NCBI RefSeq assembly: GCF_014196495.1
Contig: NZ_JACIDT010000003.1
Location: 248,001-312,000, forward strand
From: Sphingobium jiangsuense
GTDB taxonomy: Bacteria > Pseudomonadota > Alphaproteobacteria > Sphingomonadales > Sphingomonadaceae
Reading direction: 5' to 3'
Length of the DNA: 64,000 bases
Positions 28,322 to 37,104 of this stretch are shown here, one piece after another; the first letter of the stretch is position 1, and each line of letters opens with the position of its first letter. The notes under the pieces were generated by a model. The model was not told where the DNA came from, made no database searches, and saw nothing but the letters and a program-made list of their open reading frames with translations. Both the position numbers and the translations under genes were made by a program.

Positions 28322-29482
28322 TTAGGCCGCAATAGGGCTTATACGATCACTATACCGATGCTTCGCCGACGCAAAAAATCCACCACAATCACCTTTCATG
28401 ATGCACCCTTCGCATTCCGGCATATATTCCTGCTTCCAATCGCTGATCGAACGCTTGGCAAAGCGCCAGATCCTTTGGTCTGTCAGGCAGAGTTGAGCAT
28501 TGTAGAGAGAAACCCGCATACGGGCGCGGTCGAGAATGCCAATCGCTTCGGTTAGCTCACTCCGGTAGTCATCGGGGTCAATCCATAGGGCGTCGAGATT
28601 GGCACGGGTGAACCCCATCATCTCCAAGCCCATCAGGGCGACGTGATCCACAAACAGGAGATTGCGCGCGAGAAATGCGGCCAGCGCAGGCAGGCGTGTC
28701 ACCGTTTGTTTGTGCAGGACAACCCTGACTTCCACCCGCACCCCATGACGTTTCAGGTTCAAGATGCCGCGAATAGTCTCGTCAAACGCACCGTCCGCCT
28801 GCACGATATAGTCATGGACGTGGGGGAGATCGGCATAAATCGGAATGCCGAGCATCAGGTCGTGATGCTGCAATGACCCAAGTGTCCGCGCGAATGCGTC
28901 ATCGCTAAAGGTGCGCCCGTTGGTCAGAATATGGAGAGCGGTGCGCGGCAGGTATGATTTGCACGCCTGCACCAGTTCGAAGAACCGACCGCCCAGAAGG
29001 GTCGGCTCGCCACCCGTAAAGCCAATCTCTCCTGTGTCAGGGTCGATTAGCGGAATCGTTGCAAGGATTTCGTCCACGATCCAGCCATCGTTCACATCGC
29101 GCGGGGGCTGCGAACACATGAGGCAATAGTTGTTGCAGCGTTCCGTCAGCAGAAAGCTGTTATGGGGCGATGACCGCCGATAGAGTGTGCGGATTTCTCC
29201 GCGCTCCGGCACCAATCGCACCACATCGCCATCGTCCAGATATTCAAACTCTGGCGGGAGATGGACGCGCCGCTGCGCGGCCACATTATCGGGGCACCGG
29301 CCATTGGGGAGCACGAGATACGAAGCAAACCCAGCGGGGGCATCGTCGCCCCGAACAAGGAATGCCTCACGAGCGCGCAGCGGCAGCGGGCGGTGGTAAT
29401 CGGTCGAGACGCGAACGATCGCGCGCGGGTCGATTTCTTGCCCCGCCGCAAAATCAATTTTTCTGGAACCGAGCGTAATCAT
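28322..29482 (-). CDS. hxsC: His-Xaa-Ser system radical SAM maturase HxsC
   Basis: 386-residue radical SAM enzyme; the CX3CX2C cluster motif is C116-NNY-C120-LM-C123 in LLTERCNNYCLMCSQPP, followed by GFTGGEPTLLG, the SAM-binding GGE motif. The C-terminus carries another cysteine set (PECEGCIMKGDCGG) that could bind an auxiliary cluster. It matches the HxsC family, partner of HxsB in processing HxS-repeat peptides. I start it at M 29482, because ATGA there overlaps the hxsB stop; an ATG 15 bases upstream is less likely. It is the last gene of the hxsA-hxsD-hxsB-hxsC operon. Confidence 0.92.
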   Translation of the reverse strand: MITLGSRKIDFAAGQEIDPRAIVRVSTDYHRPLPLRAREAFLVRGDDAPAGFASYLVLPNGRCPDNVAAQRRVHLPPEFEYLDDGDVVRLVPERGEIRTLYRRSSPHNSFLLTERCNNYCLMCSQPPRDVNDGWIVDEILATIPLIDPDTGEIGFTGGEPTLLGGRFFELVQACKSYLPRTALHILTNGRTFSDDAFARTLGSLQHHDLMLGIPIYADLPHVHDYIVQADGAFDETIRGILNLKRHGVRVEVRVVLHKQTVTRLPALAAFLARNLLFVDHVALMGLEMMGFTRANLDALWIDPDDYRSELTEAIGILDRARMRVSLYNAQLCLTDQRIWRFAKRSISDWKQEYMPECEGCIMKGDCGGFFASAKHRYSDRISPIAA

Positions 29483-30945
29483 CTGATGTTCGCCCACCGT
29501 TCAAATACTTCGCGCACCTGCGGGCGATCATTGAGGCGTTGCAGCAGCCCTTTGAAGATCATCATGTTGCGTCCGCAGAAAGCAGACAGCGGCTTTTTCC
29601 CTACGAAATCGCCTTGTGTGGCATGGTGGAAAACCGGATCAGAGCCGCACCACGGCTCGAAAGCGCACCACGAACACATCGGGACACTAGCCGCAAATGA
29701 CTGTTCCAAGGGATCGAGCAAAGCGTCCCCGAGAAAAATCTCCTCATAGGTGTTCGCGTGGACGTTCCCAATACGAAAACGGGTATCGCCCATTTCCGCC
29801 AGCATTCGGGCTTCATCGGACGCATACACGTCGCCATCGTAATTATAGACCACCGCTCCGATGCCAATACCGGCCGGACTCATGAGATCAACGTAGCCCG
29901 GCTGAAAGGGGGTAAGCATCTTCTGCAAGATCATCGCCGCGTAGTGCTCGACGAACGGGAAGCCGCCAAGGTTCAGATCGATGATGTAGTCCAGACCCTC
30001 GAAATAGAAATCGAGCCATTTGGTTTCGTTGTATGCGGCATAGGATTTCGTCTTGACCGCAAATCCATACGGGCTGAGCGGCCGCAAGAAGATGCCATCA
30101 AAATCCTGCGTAATGTATTCGTCGATTATATCGCGCACACGCGACAGACTGGCCGCCGTGGTCGTCATCAACGCGCCCACTTGGTCACGGCCCAACGCCA
30201 TCCGCGCGCGATGAATGCCTGCGATGGCACGGGCATGAGAGTCACCACCTGGACGCGGCCGGTTTTTATTGTGCAGATCGGCGGGGCCATCAAGTGACGT
30301 AGAAATCAGAACTTGATGGCGGGCCGCCAGCGCCAGCACCCGGTCATCTAAGACGGCAAGGTTGGTTGCCAACACGAATGCCAGATCACGCTGTTCGTGT
30401 TCATTCCGCCGTTTGGCTTCCTCAATGATAAACTCAACCAGATCAAGGTTCAGCAACGACTCACCGCCCTGAAACTCAATCTTGATGGCAGGCGATGGCG
30501 AACGAAACACGAGATCAAGGCTCCTGAGCGCCGTTTCCCGCGTCATATCGAACTCGCGGCGATCATCGTTGGCGCGAGACACTTGGCAGTATGGGCAGGA
30601 GTGTTCGCAGCGAAGCGTCACCACAAAGATATGCAGGCCGGTAAAGTTGGCCAGCGGGCTTAGCTTGGTGCGAACTTTGATGGCCAAGAGATCAAGCGCA
30701 ACGTCGGAGTCGCCATCTATCAGGAAATGCTTGGACTTTAATTCGCTGTATAATTCGTCCTGATACGAAAGCTGCCCATCGGCAAAGACGCGCAGGGACT
30801 GGCGTTCCGTGATGACGAACTCGCCAACGAGATTGGTCAACACATAGCGATCACCGGAAAGCGGCATAAACCTATAGGGCAACGGCCGGTAGCCACCAGC
30901 CGCCATCGGTTTCTCATATTCGGCAAGGGCAAGGAACTTAGCCAT
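29479..30945 (-). CDS. hxsB: His-Xaa-Ser system radical SAM maturase HxsB (SPASM-like)
   Basis: 488 residues. An N-terminal extension of about 100 residues (PLPYRFMPLSGDRYVLTNLVGEF, the usual paired-rSAM head) precedes the radical SAM core with C113-EHS-C117-PY-C120, then KIEFQGGESLL. The C-terminal SPASM/twitch-like cysteines are in MCSWCAFEPWCGSDP and SAFCGRN. It probably installs cross-links or similar changes on the HxS repeats together with HxsC. Its ATG at 30945 lies inside the hxsD stop region (8-base overlap), so translation is coupled to hxsD; the longer frame to 30975 is rejected for that reason. Confidence 0.92.
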   Translation of the reverse strand: MAKFLALAEYEKPMAAGGYRPLPYRFMPLSGDRYVLTNLVGEFVITERQSLRVFADGQLSYQDELYSELKSKHFLIDGDSDVALDLLAIKVRTKLSPLANFTGLHIFVVTLRCEHSCPYCQVSRANDDRREFDMTRETALRSLDLVFRSPSPAIKIEFQGGESLLNLDLVEFIIEEAKRRNEHEQRDLAFVLATNLAVLDDRVLALAARHQVLISTSLDGPADLHNKNRPRPGGDSHARAIAGIHRARMALGRDQVGALMTTTAASLSRVRDIIDEYITQDFDGIFLRPLSPYGFAVKTKSYAAYNETKWLDFYFEGLDYIIDLNLGGFPFVEHYAAMILQKMLTPFQPGYVDLMSPAGIGIGAVVYNYDGDVYASDEARMLAEMGDTRFRIGNVHANTYEEIFLGDALLDPLEQSFAASVPMCSWCAFEPWCGSDPVFHHATQGDFVGKKPLSAFCGRNMMIFKGLLQRLNDRPQVREVFERWANIR

Positions 30946-31234
30946 TTTGGGATAGATGCGAGAAGGCCAACCCAAGGATCATATTGCGCAGAGGCTCGGT
31001 CTTGGCTTCGACATCAAGCCGCAAGTCTTGGTCGAGCACTTCGCGCTGAAAGTCGCGTACAAGCTGCGCCACGTCCTCACCGGACGCAGGCTCAATCGTG
31101 CAGCGCACTTCGGCATCACTCGGATCAATGGAAATAGTCGCTCGCGCCATGAGGGCGTAGGCAGCCCGCTTAATCGCTTCAAGCGAGTATAGACCGGCCG
31201 CGAACGCGACCATTGCACCCCCAACCTGACTCAC
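30938..31234 (-). CDS. hxsD: His-Xaa-Ser system protein HxsD
   Basis: 98 residues. The family signature is clear: GLYSLEAIKRAAYALMARATISID near the N-terminus and FQREVLDQDLRLDVEAKTEPLRNMILGLAFSHL at the C-terminus. HxsD is a small conserved partner in all HXS loci; its role is unproven, perhaps presenting the precursor to the maturases. The start codon is GTG (31234) preceded by a GGGGGG ribosome-binding site; an ATG seven codons later is possible. The gap to hxsA upstream is 34 bp. Confidence 0.9.
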   Translation of the reverse strand: MSQVGGAMVAFAAGLYSLEAIKRAAYALMARATISIDPSDAEVRCTIEPASGEDVAQLVRDFQREVLDQDLRLDVEAKTEPLRNMILGLAFSHLSQNG

Positions 31235-31268
31235 ATTCCCCCCCTAACCGGCGGACGAACCGCCGTTG

Positions 31269-31541
31269 TTAATACGAACTAGAGTAATGTGACCGATGGC
31301 TCGAATGGGACGAGTGCGAACTATGCGACGAGTGCGAGCGATGAGAAGAATGGGCTGCAAAATGAACAGCCGCGTCGCTGGCCCGATCAATCGTCAGGTC
31401 GGCACCGGCAAGCGGTTCGGCAGACGCAATGCTGGCCGCCGTCTTATCCGAGACAAGCTCAGGAAGTGCGGCCTGCGCCTGCGCGGAACCGAGCAGCGCC
31501 GCTACGGATACAGCTAACGGTTTGAGAAACTTACGATTCAT
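31269..31541 (-). CDS. hxsA: His-Xaa-Ser repeat precursor HxsA
   Basis: 90-residue exported precursor. Sec signal peptide: K4, K7, then hydrophobic PLAVSVAALLG and cleavage after AQAQA (about residue 24). A linker follows (LPELVSDKTAASIASAEPLA), and then the substrate region H64-S87 of eight tandem HxS units: HSS HRS HSS HSS HSS HSS HRS HYS, ending SSSY. The repeats are the sites acted on by HxsB/HxsC in this family. Unusually for a RiPP-like peptide it has a Sec signal rather than a separate leader and exporter, so the modified product should reach the periplasm or surface. A ribosome-binding site CAGGGGAATCAG precedes ATG 31541. Confidence 0.93.
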   Translation of the reverse strand: MNRKFLKPLAVSVAALLGSAQAQAALPELVSDKTAASIASAEPLAGADLTIDRASDAAVHFAAHSSHRSHSSHSSHSSHSSHRSHYSSSY

Positions 31542-31734
31542 CTGATTCCCCTGTTACTCAGTAGCCTTTCGCGCCCCTTGTTCACACGCCAGATCAATCC
31601 GACACCGCCTAACAATCGCTCGAAAAGGTTACGAAGCCGTATCAGAAGGGCGTCCAAGAGTCCATGCTTGCAGTGGTGCAGATGCTACGCCATGGTGAAT
31701 AACATATAGTAAAGATGGAATTATCCGAGAGGCA

Positions 31735-32193
31735 TCACGCAGTGGCCTTCTTCGCCTTGGGCTGGAAGTTAGCGCGACGGGCATCGCGGGCGGCATTAAG
31801 CTGGGGATCGAGTTCGCCCGCGTTGATTGCCTCGATGATCGAGCCGATGATGACCGGCACATCGGCAAGGTTTTCGACCTCGACCGCGTTCATGCCCTTG
31901 GCAAATTCCAGCGGCTTACTCCCATAGCGGATTTGGAAGAACATCTTGCCGGTGGCGTCGGTGAACCAGCCCTTGCGAACCTTGCGGGGCGCTTCGACAC
32001 GGACCTTCTCGCCCGCCTCATTGGTGCGCGTCACCGTCCGCATAGCATTGAACGGCGTTCCAGCGATTTCCGCATCGGCCATCGCCTTCTGTTCGGCCAG
32101 CCAGTTCAGCACCTTGGCGCGGAAGGCAAATTCGGACGCAGCGAGATTGCTACGGGCAGCGGCGGCGAGTTTCAGGGTCTTGAGGATCGACAT
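31735..32193 (-). CDS. DUF6641 family protein
   Basis: 152 residues, basic and soluble: MSILKTLKLAAAARSNLAAS, VRVEAPRKVRKGWFTDATGKMFFQIRYGSKPLEFAKGMNAVEV and a Lys/Ala-rich end (RANFQPKAKKATA). The WF...G-K-FF-RYGSK-LE-AKG pattern agrees with DUF6641, a family I associate with accessory regions of proteobacteria. Its function is unknown; the basic tail suggests nucleic-acid binding. The start at 32193 is set by AAGGAG 8 bases upstream; the frame opens 11 codons earlier. It is transcribed toward the hxs genes with a 190-bp gap. Confidence 0.7.
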   Translation of the reverse strand: MSILKTLKLAAAARSNLAASEFAFRAKVLNWLAEQKAMADAEIAGTPFNAMRTVTRTNEAGEKVRVEAPRKVRKGWFTDATGKMFFQIRYGSKPLEFAKGMNAVEVENLADVPVIIGSIIEAINAGELDPQLNAARDARRANFQPKAKKATA

Positions 32194-32298
32194 GGTGGCA
32201 TCTCCTTGGCCGGTGTTGATGCCCATGGCGATAATGCCGACGACAAGACGGTCGATCGAAGAAGGCCGGTATGGTTCTGATTTCTTCGGCGATCATTC

Positions 32299-32313
32299 CC
32301 CACGAGTAGTGAG
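32299..32313 (+). repeat. Island dyad motif, copy 2
   Basis: CCCACGAGTAGTGAG, one mismatch from copy 1 and continuing as GCCGTC. With inverted copy 3 it forms 19/21-bp terminal repeats around the resolvase block. Confidence 0.65.
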
Positions 32314-32315
32314 GC

Positions 32316-32434
32316 CGTCACATTTGGGTTTACCGTCGTATGACGGCCTAAAACCGGCCGTTTCCTGTCACTTTCGGATCGACCTCGCACATATCAGACA
32401 GCAGACGCTTTGGGTCTTAAACCCAAATGTGACG
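32316..32434. promoter_or_regulatory. Res-like site: 17-bp perfect inverted repeat upstream of the resolvase
   Basis: CGTCACATTTGGGTTTA (32316-32332) is repeated in perfect inversion at 32418-32434, spanning 119 bp and ending 7 bases before the resolvase ATG. Size and position resemble Tn3-type res sites, which also serve as the resolvase operator. An inner GTCGTATGAC palindrome lies at about 32335-32344. Confidence 0.6.
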
Positions 32435-32441
32435 AGGAAAC

Positions 32442-32978
32442 ATGATTGTCGGATATGCGCGTGTCAGCACAACCGGGCAGAGTTTGGCCGTCCAGCAGGA
32501 CGAACTTGCCAAGCACGGATGCGAACGCATCTTCGAGGACAAGGCGACGGGCACCAACAGGGACCGCCCCGGCCTGAATGAAATGTTGGGCTTCGTTCGC
32601 GAGGGTGATGTGGTGGTGGTCAGCAGGCTCGACCGCTTCGCGCGTTCGCTGTCCGACCTGTTCCAGTTGCTCGACCTGCTCAACGAAAAGGACGTTGCGT
32701 TCCAGTGCCTGCATCAGTCCATCGACACAGGCACCAGCACGGGCAAGCTGACGCTCGCCATATTGGGTGCGGTCGCGGAATTTGAAAATGACCTGCGCCG
32801 CGAACGGCAGCGCGACGGGTTCGCCAAGGCAAAAGCAGGCGGAACCTACAAGGGCCGCAAGCCCAGCATCGACATTGCCATGCTGCGCGAACTCAGGGAC
32901 GCGGGAATGGGGCCATCCGCTATCGCAAAGCAGATGGGCATCAACAGGCAATCCGTCTATCGCCTCATGGGCGGGTAA
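32442..32978 (+). CDS. Small serine recombinase (resolvase/invertase)
   Basis: 178 residues. Catalytic domain with Y5-A-R7-V-S9 and the active-site motif VVSRLDRFARSLSDL, the helix LTLAILGAVAEFENDLRRERQRDGF, and a C-terminal helix-turn-helix GPSAIAKQMGINRQSVYRLM. Typical of TnpR/Pin-type resolvases. GACGAGGAAAC gives its ribosome-binding site. It lies in a 703-bp block bracketed by inverted copies of the island motif and is preceded by a res-like inverted repeat, so it may resolve or shuffle DNA at those sites. It is distinct from the large integrase. Confidence 0.92.
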   Translation: MIVGYARVSTTGQSLAVQQDELAKHGCERIFEDKATGTNRDRPGLNEMLGFVREGDVVVVSRLDRFARSLSDLFQLLDLLNEKDVAFQCLHQSIDTGTSTGKLTLAILGAVAEFENDLRRERQRDGFAKAKAGGTYKGRKPSIDIAMLRELRDAGMGPSAIAKQMGINRQSVYRLMGG

Positions 32979-32986
32979 AGGACGGA

Positions 32987-33001
32987 CTCACTACTAGTGG
33001 G
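32987..33001 (-). repeat. Island dyad motif, copy 3 (inverted)
   Basis: Reads CCCACTAGTAGTGAG on the minus strand, identical to copy 1, 8 bases after the resolvase stop. Its continuation TCCGTC matches copy 2's GCCGTC. Confidence 0.7.
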
Positions 33002-33949
33002 AAGTTCGACAGCCACAAAGCTCGGCAAGCTCGCTTGGTGTCTGACAAACCGGCATCGCCGCTCATTCATCGCTGGCGCTCGGAATGATCGTCTTTTGCC
33101 GGATTTGTCGATTGGTTTGGTTTTTTGGCTGGATCGGATGATGAAGGGCATTCCGTTGAGCCACACGATTTCCCCGGCCCCTGGGTCCGCAAAAAGAATG
33201 GACTGGTTTCCCAGCCGCCATTCCTTCCTCCGCACTCGCCTATCGCGTTGCGTGTGAGCTTCAAGCGCCCTTATCGCAGGCACCCAAAGAGCATTCCCGA
33301 CCGGGGATAAATCTTGGCGACATTCCTGTATCACCGCACTGTAAGCAAACAAACCGCATCGGGCGGCAGAGAGCGCGTCAGGTTTTCCGACGACGATTTA
33401 GTGGTGGGCCGTATTACCACTCAGTTGGGCTGGTTTGTCATCCCTTTGGCTTTCGCCTCTCCGGCCGGTGGCCGCATGGAACCTTTACAGTAGCTCCATG
33501 CGACGTGCCAGTGGACCGTGTTTCGTCCTTCTGGCGTTCTTTTGATGTTGGATTGGTTTGTTAGACGCAGGACATCTTCATTCGCTTGCTTAGACCCAGT
33601 ATCTCGGATCGCAACGTCTCGATTGTAACGAACTCGTAAACCTCACGTCGCGGCTCAACTCCGCATCTTGGGCAAGTGGATTACTAGGTCGCATTGTCCT
33701 GTCCTGCCGGTGGCCCGATCCCCAACTGCCTGCCACGGCCTTGATGTGCTGGGGTTTGAATTATCTGCGCTCTCGCCGCATTCCTATTTATACCGGACGC
33801 CGGGGAAATTGGACAAACGGGTAATTTTGGCACCCATGACGATGGGCACCGCGTTCAGCACCACGATGCCCATCGTTGCCTGCGAAAGAGCGCAATAACT
33901 CGGCAAGGGTCATTGCTGCCCGTATTTATCCCGTTGCAGGCCGCAAGCG
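33002..33949. other. 948-bp stretch without a convincing gene, with hairpins
   Basis: Open frames here are short, on both strands, and without domain-like sequence or good ribosome-binding sites. Within it GCATGGA (33474-33480) pairs with TCCATGC (33495-33501), followed by a two-step hairpin CCAG-GGAC/GTCC-CTGG (33508-33534) and TTCTTTTG. It could hold an untranslated RNA, a replication or transfer site, or decayed DNA. It is bounded by motif copies 3 and 4. Confidence 0.45.
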
Positions 33950-33963
33950 CCCACTAGTAGTGG
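33950..33963 (+). repeat. Island dyad motif, copy 4
   Basis: CCCACTAGTAGTGG, ending 5 bp before the stop codon of the interrupted hypothetical gene. The following GATCACGGCG (33966-33975) reappears inverted next to copy 5. Confidence 0.65.
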
Positions 33964-33967
33964 CCGA

Positions 33968-34605
33968 TCACGGCGATTTCCAAGCCTTCTGGATCGGACC
34001 AAAGCGCTTGCGGTAGATGAATGGATAATCGACAGGCAGCGCATGTTCGCACTTGGCATAGCTGGGGAAAATACCCCTTGCCGCGTTTTCCGCGATCATA
34101 TGGCCACGGCTCAAGGCGCGGCTGGTCAATTCCTTGAGCGCCGTCCTCTGCTTTTCATTCTCGGCACGTGGCTCCGCCAACGGGTCCAATGAGCGATGCT
34201 GCACGCTCAGCCCTGCCGTCGCCCCAACCTGCCACAAGGTCATCTTGGGATTTGCCGACTTCACATGCAGGCACTTGAGGTATCGCAACACACTGACATA
34301 ATGCAGCTTTGTTGCCCGCGACAGCTTGTAAGGCGCATCGCCGGTCATTGTGGCTGCTCCGCTTTCAGCCTCACGTTCAGTCAGGTCATCGATCATCGCA
34401 GATACCTGCGCCATGATCTGCGCCTTGGGCAAACCAATGGGAATTGATGCGATAATCGACGTAGGCTGAATTTGATCCAGCCACTCCTCGTTCAAATAAT
34501 CTCTGAGGCTGCTCCGTATGCGCGCGAAACGATCATCTTCGTCATAATGCCTGATAGACCCCAAGCGCGTCACTCTCGGCCGATCCGCCGACACACCGAA
34601 TTGAG
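33968..34605 (-). pseudogene. 3' part of an unidentified gene split by an IS21-family element
   Basis: C-terminal about 211 codons of a 289-residue protein. Visible sequence: RVTRLGSIRHYDEDDRFARI, SIIASIPIGLPKAQIMAQVS, LSRATKLHYVSVLRYLKCLHVKSANPK and a basic end YRKRFGPIQKAWKSP. No known domain is recognised. Deleting the insertion (34613-37104) plus one 7-bp target copy restores a continuous frame with 37105-37336 (junction reads S-V-A-I-P-Q-F-G-V-S-A-D). The internal ATG at 34594 could still start a 208-residue fragment. Confidence 0.7.
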
Positions 34606-34696
34606 GGATTGCTGTTGATTGCCACTGAGAGTTGACCCGGGATTTCCACCGAGAAGTGACCCGCCTGATGGTTATGTTTCGGATGTCATATGTGGG

Positions 34697-35479
34697 TCAA
34701 GGTGCGGGTTTTTCCTTTCTGGGTTTGGCCTGGTGGGCGGAGCTGTTTTTGAACCGGAAGCTGTCGTTACCGGTTTCCAGGATGTGGCAGTGATGGGTGA
34801 GCCGATCGAGGAGCGCGGTGGTCATCTTGGCGTCGCCGAAGACGGTGGCCCACTCGCTGAAGCTCAGGTTGGTGGTGATGATGACGCTGGTGCGCTCGTA
34901 TAGTTTGCTCAGCAGGTGGAAGAGCAGCGCGCCGCCGGAGGCGCTGAACGGCAAGTAGCCCAGTTCGTCCAGGACGACGAGGTCCGAGTGGACGAGCCGG
35001 TTGGCGATCTGCCCGGCCTTGCCCTGGGCTTTTTCTTGTTCAAGGGCGTTGACCAGTTCGACCGTGGAGAAGAAGCGGACCCGCTTGCGGTGATGCTCGA
35101 TCGCCTGAACGCCCAGCGCCGTGGCGACATGGGTCTTCCCGGTGCCCGGGCCGCCGACCAGCACCACATTGTCGGCGACATCGATAAAATCGCAGCGGTG
35201 CAACTGGCGCACTAGCGCTTCATTCACCTCACTGCTGGCAAAGTCGAAGCCGGCGAGGTCGCGATAGGCCGGGAACCGCGCGACCTTGAGCTGATAGACC
35301 ACGGATCGGACCTCTCGTTCGGCCGTCTCGGCTTTCAGCAGCTGGGAGAGGATTGGCACCGCCGCCTCGAAGGCGGGCGATCCCTGCTGCATGAGGTCGG
35401 TCACGGCCTGAGCCATGCCGGGCATTTTCAGGCCGCGCAGCATCACGACGAGGGCGCCGGTGGCGGGATCATGACGCAT
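34697..35479 (-). CDS. istB: IS21-family helper ATPase IstB
   Basis: 260 residues, AAA+ ATPase related to DnaC: Walker [17 protein letters not shown], Walker [13 protein letters not shown], sensor [10 protein letters not shown]. It loads the IstA transposase onto target DNA and gives target immunity. ATG 35479 overlaps the end of istA (its stop is at 35469-35471), and this coupling decides the start against a longer frame opening at 35533. Confidence 0.95.
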   Translation of the reverse strand: MRHDPATGALVVMLRGLKMPGMAQAVTDLMQQGSPAFEAAVPILSQLLKAETAEREVRSVVYQLKVARFPAYRDLAGFDFASSEVNEALVRQLHRCDFIDVADNVVLVGGPGTGKTHVATALGVQAIEHHRKRVRFFSTVELVNALEQEKAQGKAGQIANRLVHSDLVVLDELGYLPFSASGGALLFHLLSKLYERTSVIITTNLSFSEWATVFGDAKMTTALLDRLTHHCHILETGNDSFRFKNSSAHQAKPRKEKPAP

Positions 35480-37001
35480 GACGGTTCTCCCGGCGCAGGG
35501 CATCGTAGCGTTCGACATTGGCCATCGGCTCACTGACCAGCCTCAACGCCTGTGGCGCCGTCACCGGGGGCGTCGAGAGCGGTTTTCCGTCGAGCAGCCT
35601 GTGTAACAGGTTGAGGATATGGGTTTTGGTGGGCACGCCCGCGTCCAGCGCCATGGCGACCGCCGCCAGCACGGCCTCTTCATCATGATGGAGAACGAGG
35701 GCCAGGATTTCGACCATCTCCCTGTCGCCGCCGGGATTGCGCAGCAGATGCCGCTGGAGCCGTTGGAAGGGCTCTGGCAGCTCAAGAAAAGGCGCGCCGT
35801 TGCGCAGGGCGCCGGGCTTTCGCTGCACCACCGCCAGATAATGGCGCCAGTCATAGACGGTGTGCCCCGGCCCATCATGGGATCGGTCGATGATGCGCTG
35901 ATGCTCGCATATGACCTGCCCTTCGGCGACGACCAGGAAGCGATCGGGATAGACCCGAAGGCTGACGGGCCGATTGGCGAAGGACGCCGGAACGCTGTAA
36001 CGGTTGCGTTCCAGGTGGATCAGGCAGGTTGGCGAGACCCGTTTGCCATATTCGACAAAGCCATCGAACGGTCTGCCCACCGGCATCAGGCTTTCCACTT
36101 CATCGGCCCAGGCATCGGCGACCGAACCCGCTTCGATCCCGTGCGGGATATCCTGCCACAGCGCCTTGCAGCGCTCCTCCAGCCACAGGTTCAGGGCATC
36201 CAGGCTTTCCGCCTGCGGCGTGGGTTGCCATAGCCGATGCCGGGCATCCTGGACATTCTTCTCGACCTGGCCCTTTTCCCAGCCTGCTGCCGGGTTACAG
36301 AACTCGGCCTCGAACAGATAATGGCTAACCATGGTGAGGAAGCGGTTGTTGACGTTGCGCTCCTTGCCGCGCCCGACCTTGTCAATGGCGGTGCGCATAT
36401 TGTCATAGATCCCGCGGCGCGGCACGCCGCCCAGCACGCGGAACGCATGATTATGGGCGTCGAACAGCATCTCGTGGGTCTGGAGAAGATAGGCCCGTAC
36501 GAGGAAGGCCCGACTGTAGCTGAGCTTGAAGTGGGCGACCTGCAGCTTGGTGCGCACGCCGCCGATGATCGCCCAGTCCTCGCTCCAATCGAACTGAAAT
36601 GCTTCCCCCGGTGCGAAGGACAGCGGCACGAATGTCCCGCGCCCGCTCATCTGTTGCTCACGACGATAATCATCGCGCCAGTCCCGGGCAAAGGCCGCCA
36701 CCCGATTGTAGGAGCCATCATAGCCCAGGCTGACCAGATCAGCATGCAACTGCTTCATCGTCCGCTTATGCTTGCGGGTCCGACCCATCTCCCGTCTCAG
36801 CCAGGCTGACAGCCGCTCCGCGAACGGGTCCAGTTTGCTTGGGCGATCGGGCACCTTGAACCGCGGCTCGACCGTGTCCGAACGTAGATATTTACGGATC
36901 GTATTACGTGATAGCCCGGTACGCCGCGCAATCTCGCGGATCGAAAGATGATCGCGGAAATGCCAGCGCCGGATAACGCTCAATAACGCCATGTCCAACA
37001 C
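35469..37001 (-). CDS. istA: IS21-family transposase IstA
   Basis: 510 residues. N-terminal helix-turn-helix ([21 protein letters not shown]), then the DDE integrase core: first D in [10 protein letters not shown], second in [14 protein letters not shown] in [13 protein letters not shown]; the C-terminal beta domain follows ([20 protein letters not shown]). Length and motifs indicate an active enzyme. It performs cut and paste or circle-based transposition with IstB. Confidence 0.95.
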   Translation of the reverse strand: MLDMALLSVIRRWHFRDHLSIREIARRTGLSRNTIRKYLRSDTVEPRFKVPDRPSKLDPFAERLSAWLRREMGRTRKHKRTMKQLHADLVSLGYDGSYNRVAAFARDWRDDYRREQQMSGRGTFVPLSFAPGEAFQFDWSEDWAIIGGVRTKLQVAHFKLSYSRAFLVRAYLLQTHEMLFDAHNHAFRVLGGVPRRGIYDNMRTAIDKVGRGKERNVNNRFLTMVSHYLFEAEFCNPAAGWEKGQVEKNVQDARHRLWQPTPQAESLDALNLWLEERCKALWQDIPHGIEAGSVADAWADEVESLMPVGRPFDGFVEYGKRVSPTCLIHLERNRYSVPASFANRPVSLRVYPDRFLVVAEGQVICEHQRIIDRSHDGPGHTVYDWRHYLAVVQRKPGALRNGAPFLELPEPFQRLQRHLLRNPGGDREMVEILALVLHHDEEAVLAAVAMALDAGVPTKTHILNLLHRLLDGKPLSTPPVTAPQALRLVSEPMANVERYDALRRENRHAS

Positions 37002-37104
37002 TCCATGACCCCTCGCTCGTCAAAGCCAGGGGTGAGTTCAACATGGGTCAGTTCTCAGTGAAAATATCGCCCCTTCCCGGGTCAACTCTCAGTGGCAATC
37101 AACA

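Larger units (their letters stand above)
34613..37104 (-). mobile_element. IS21-family insertion sequence, 2492 bp
   Basis: Ends are perfect inverted repeats beginning TGTTGATTGCCACTGAGAGT and continuing to GACCCGGG at both sides. Subterminal related repeats (GAGAAGTGACCC on the left; CTGAGAACTGACCC, inverted, on the right) are typical transposase-binding repeats. It carries istA and istB in the usual overlapping order on the minus strand, both intact. It interrupts a hypothetical gene in the island, so it arrived after that gene did. Confidence 0.93.

Noticed and set aside
31275..31360. Short tandem repeats that might be a CRISPR or VNTR
   Set aside because: The roughly 9-bp units encode the HxS residues of hxsA in frame; there are no unique spacers.
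32957..33352. 131-codon minus-strand frame after the resolvase
   Set aside because: Overlaps the resolvase end and a dyad motif copy, has no good ribosome-binding site and no domain-like sequence.
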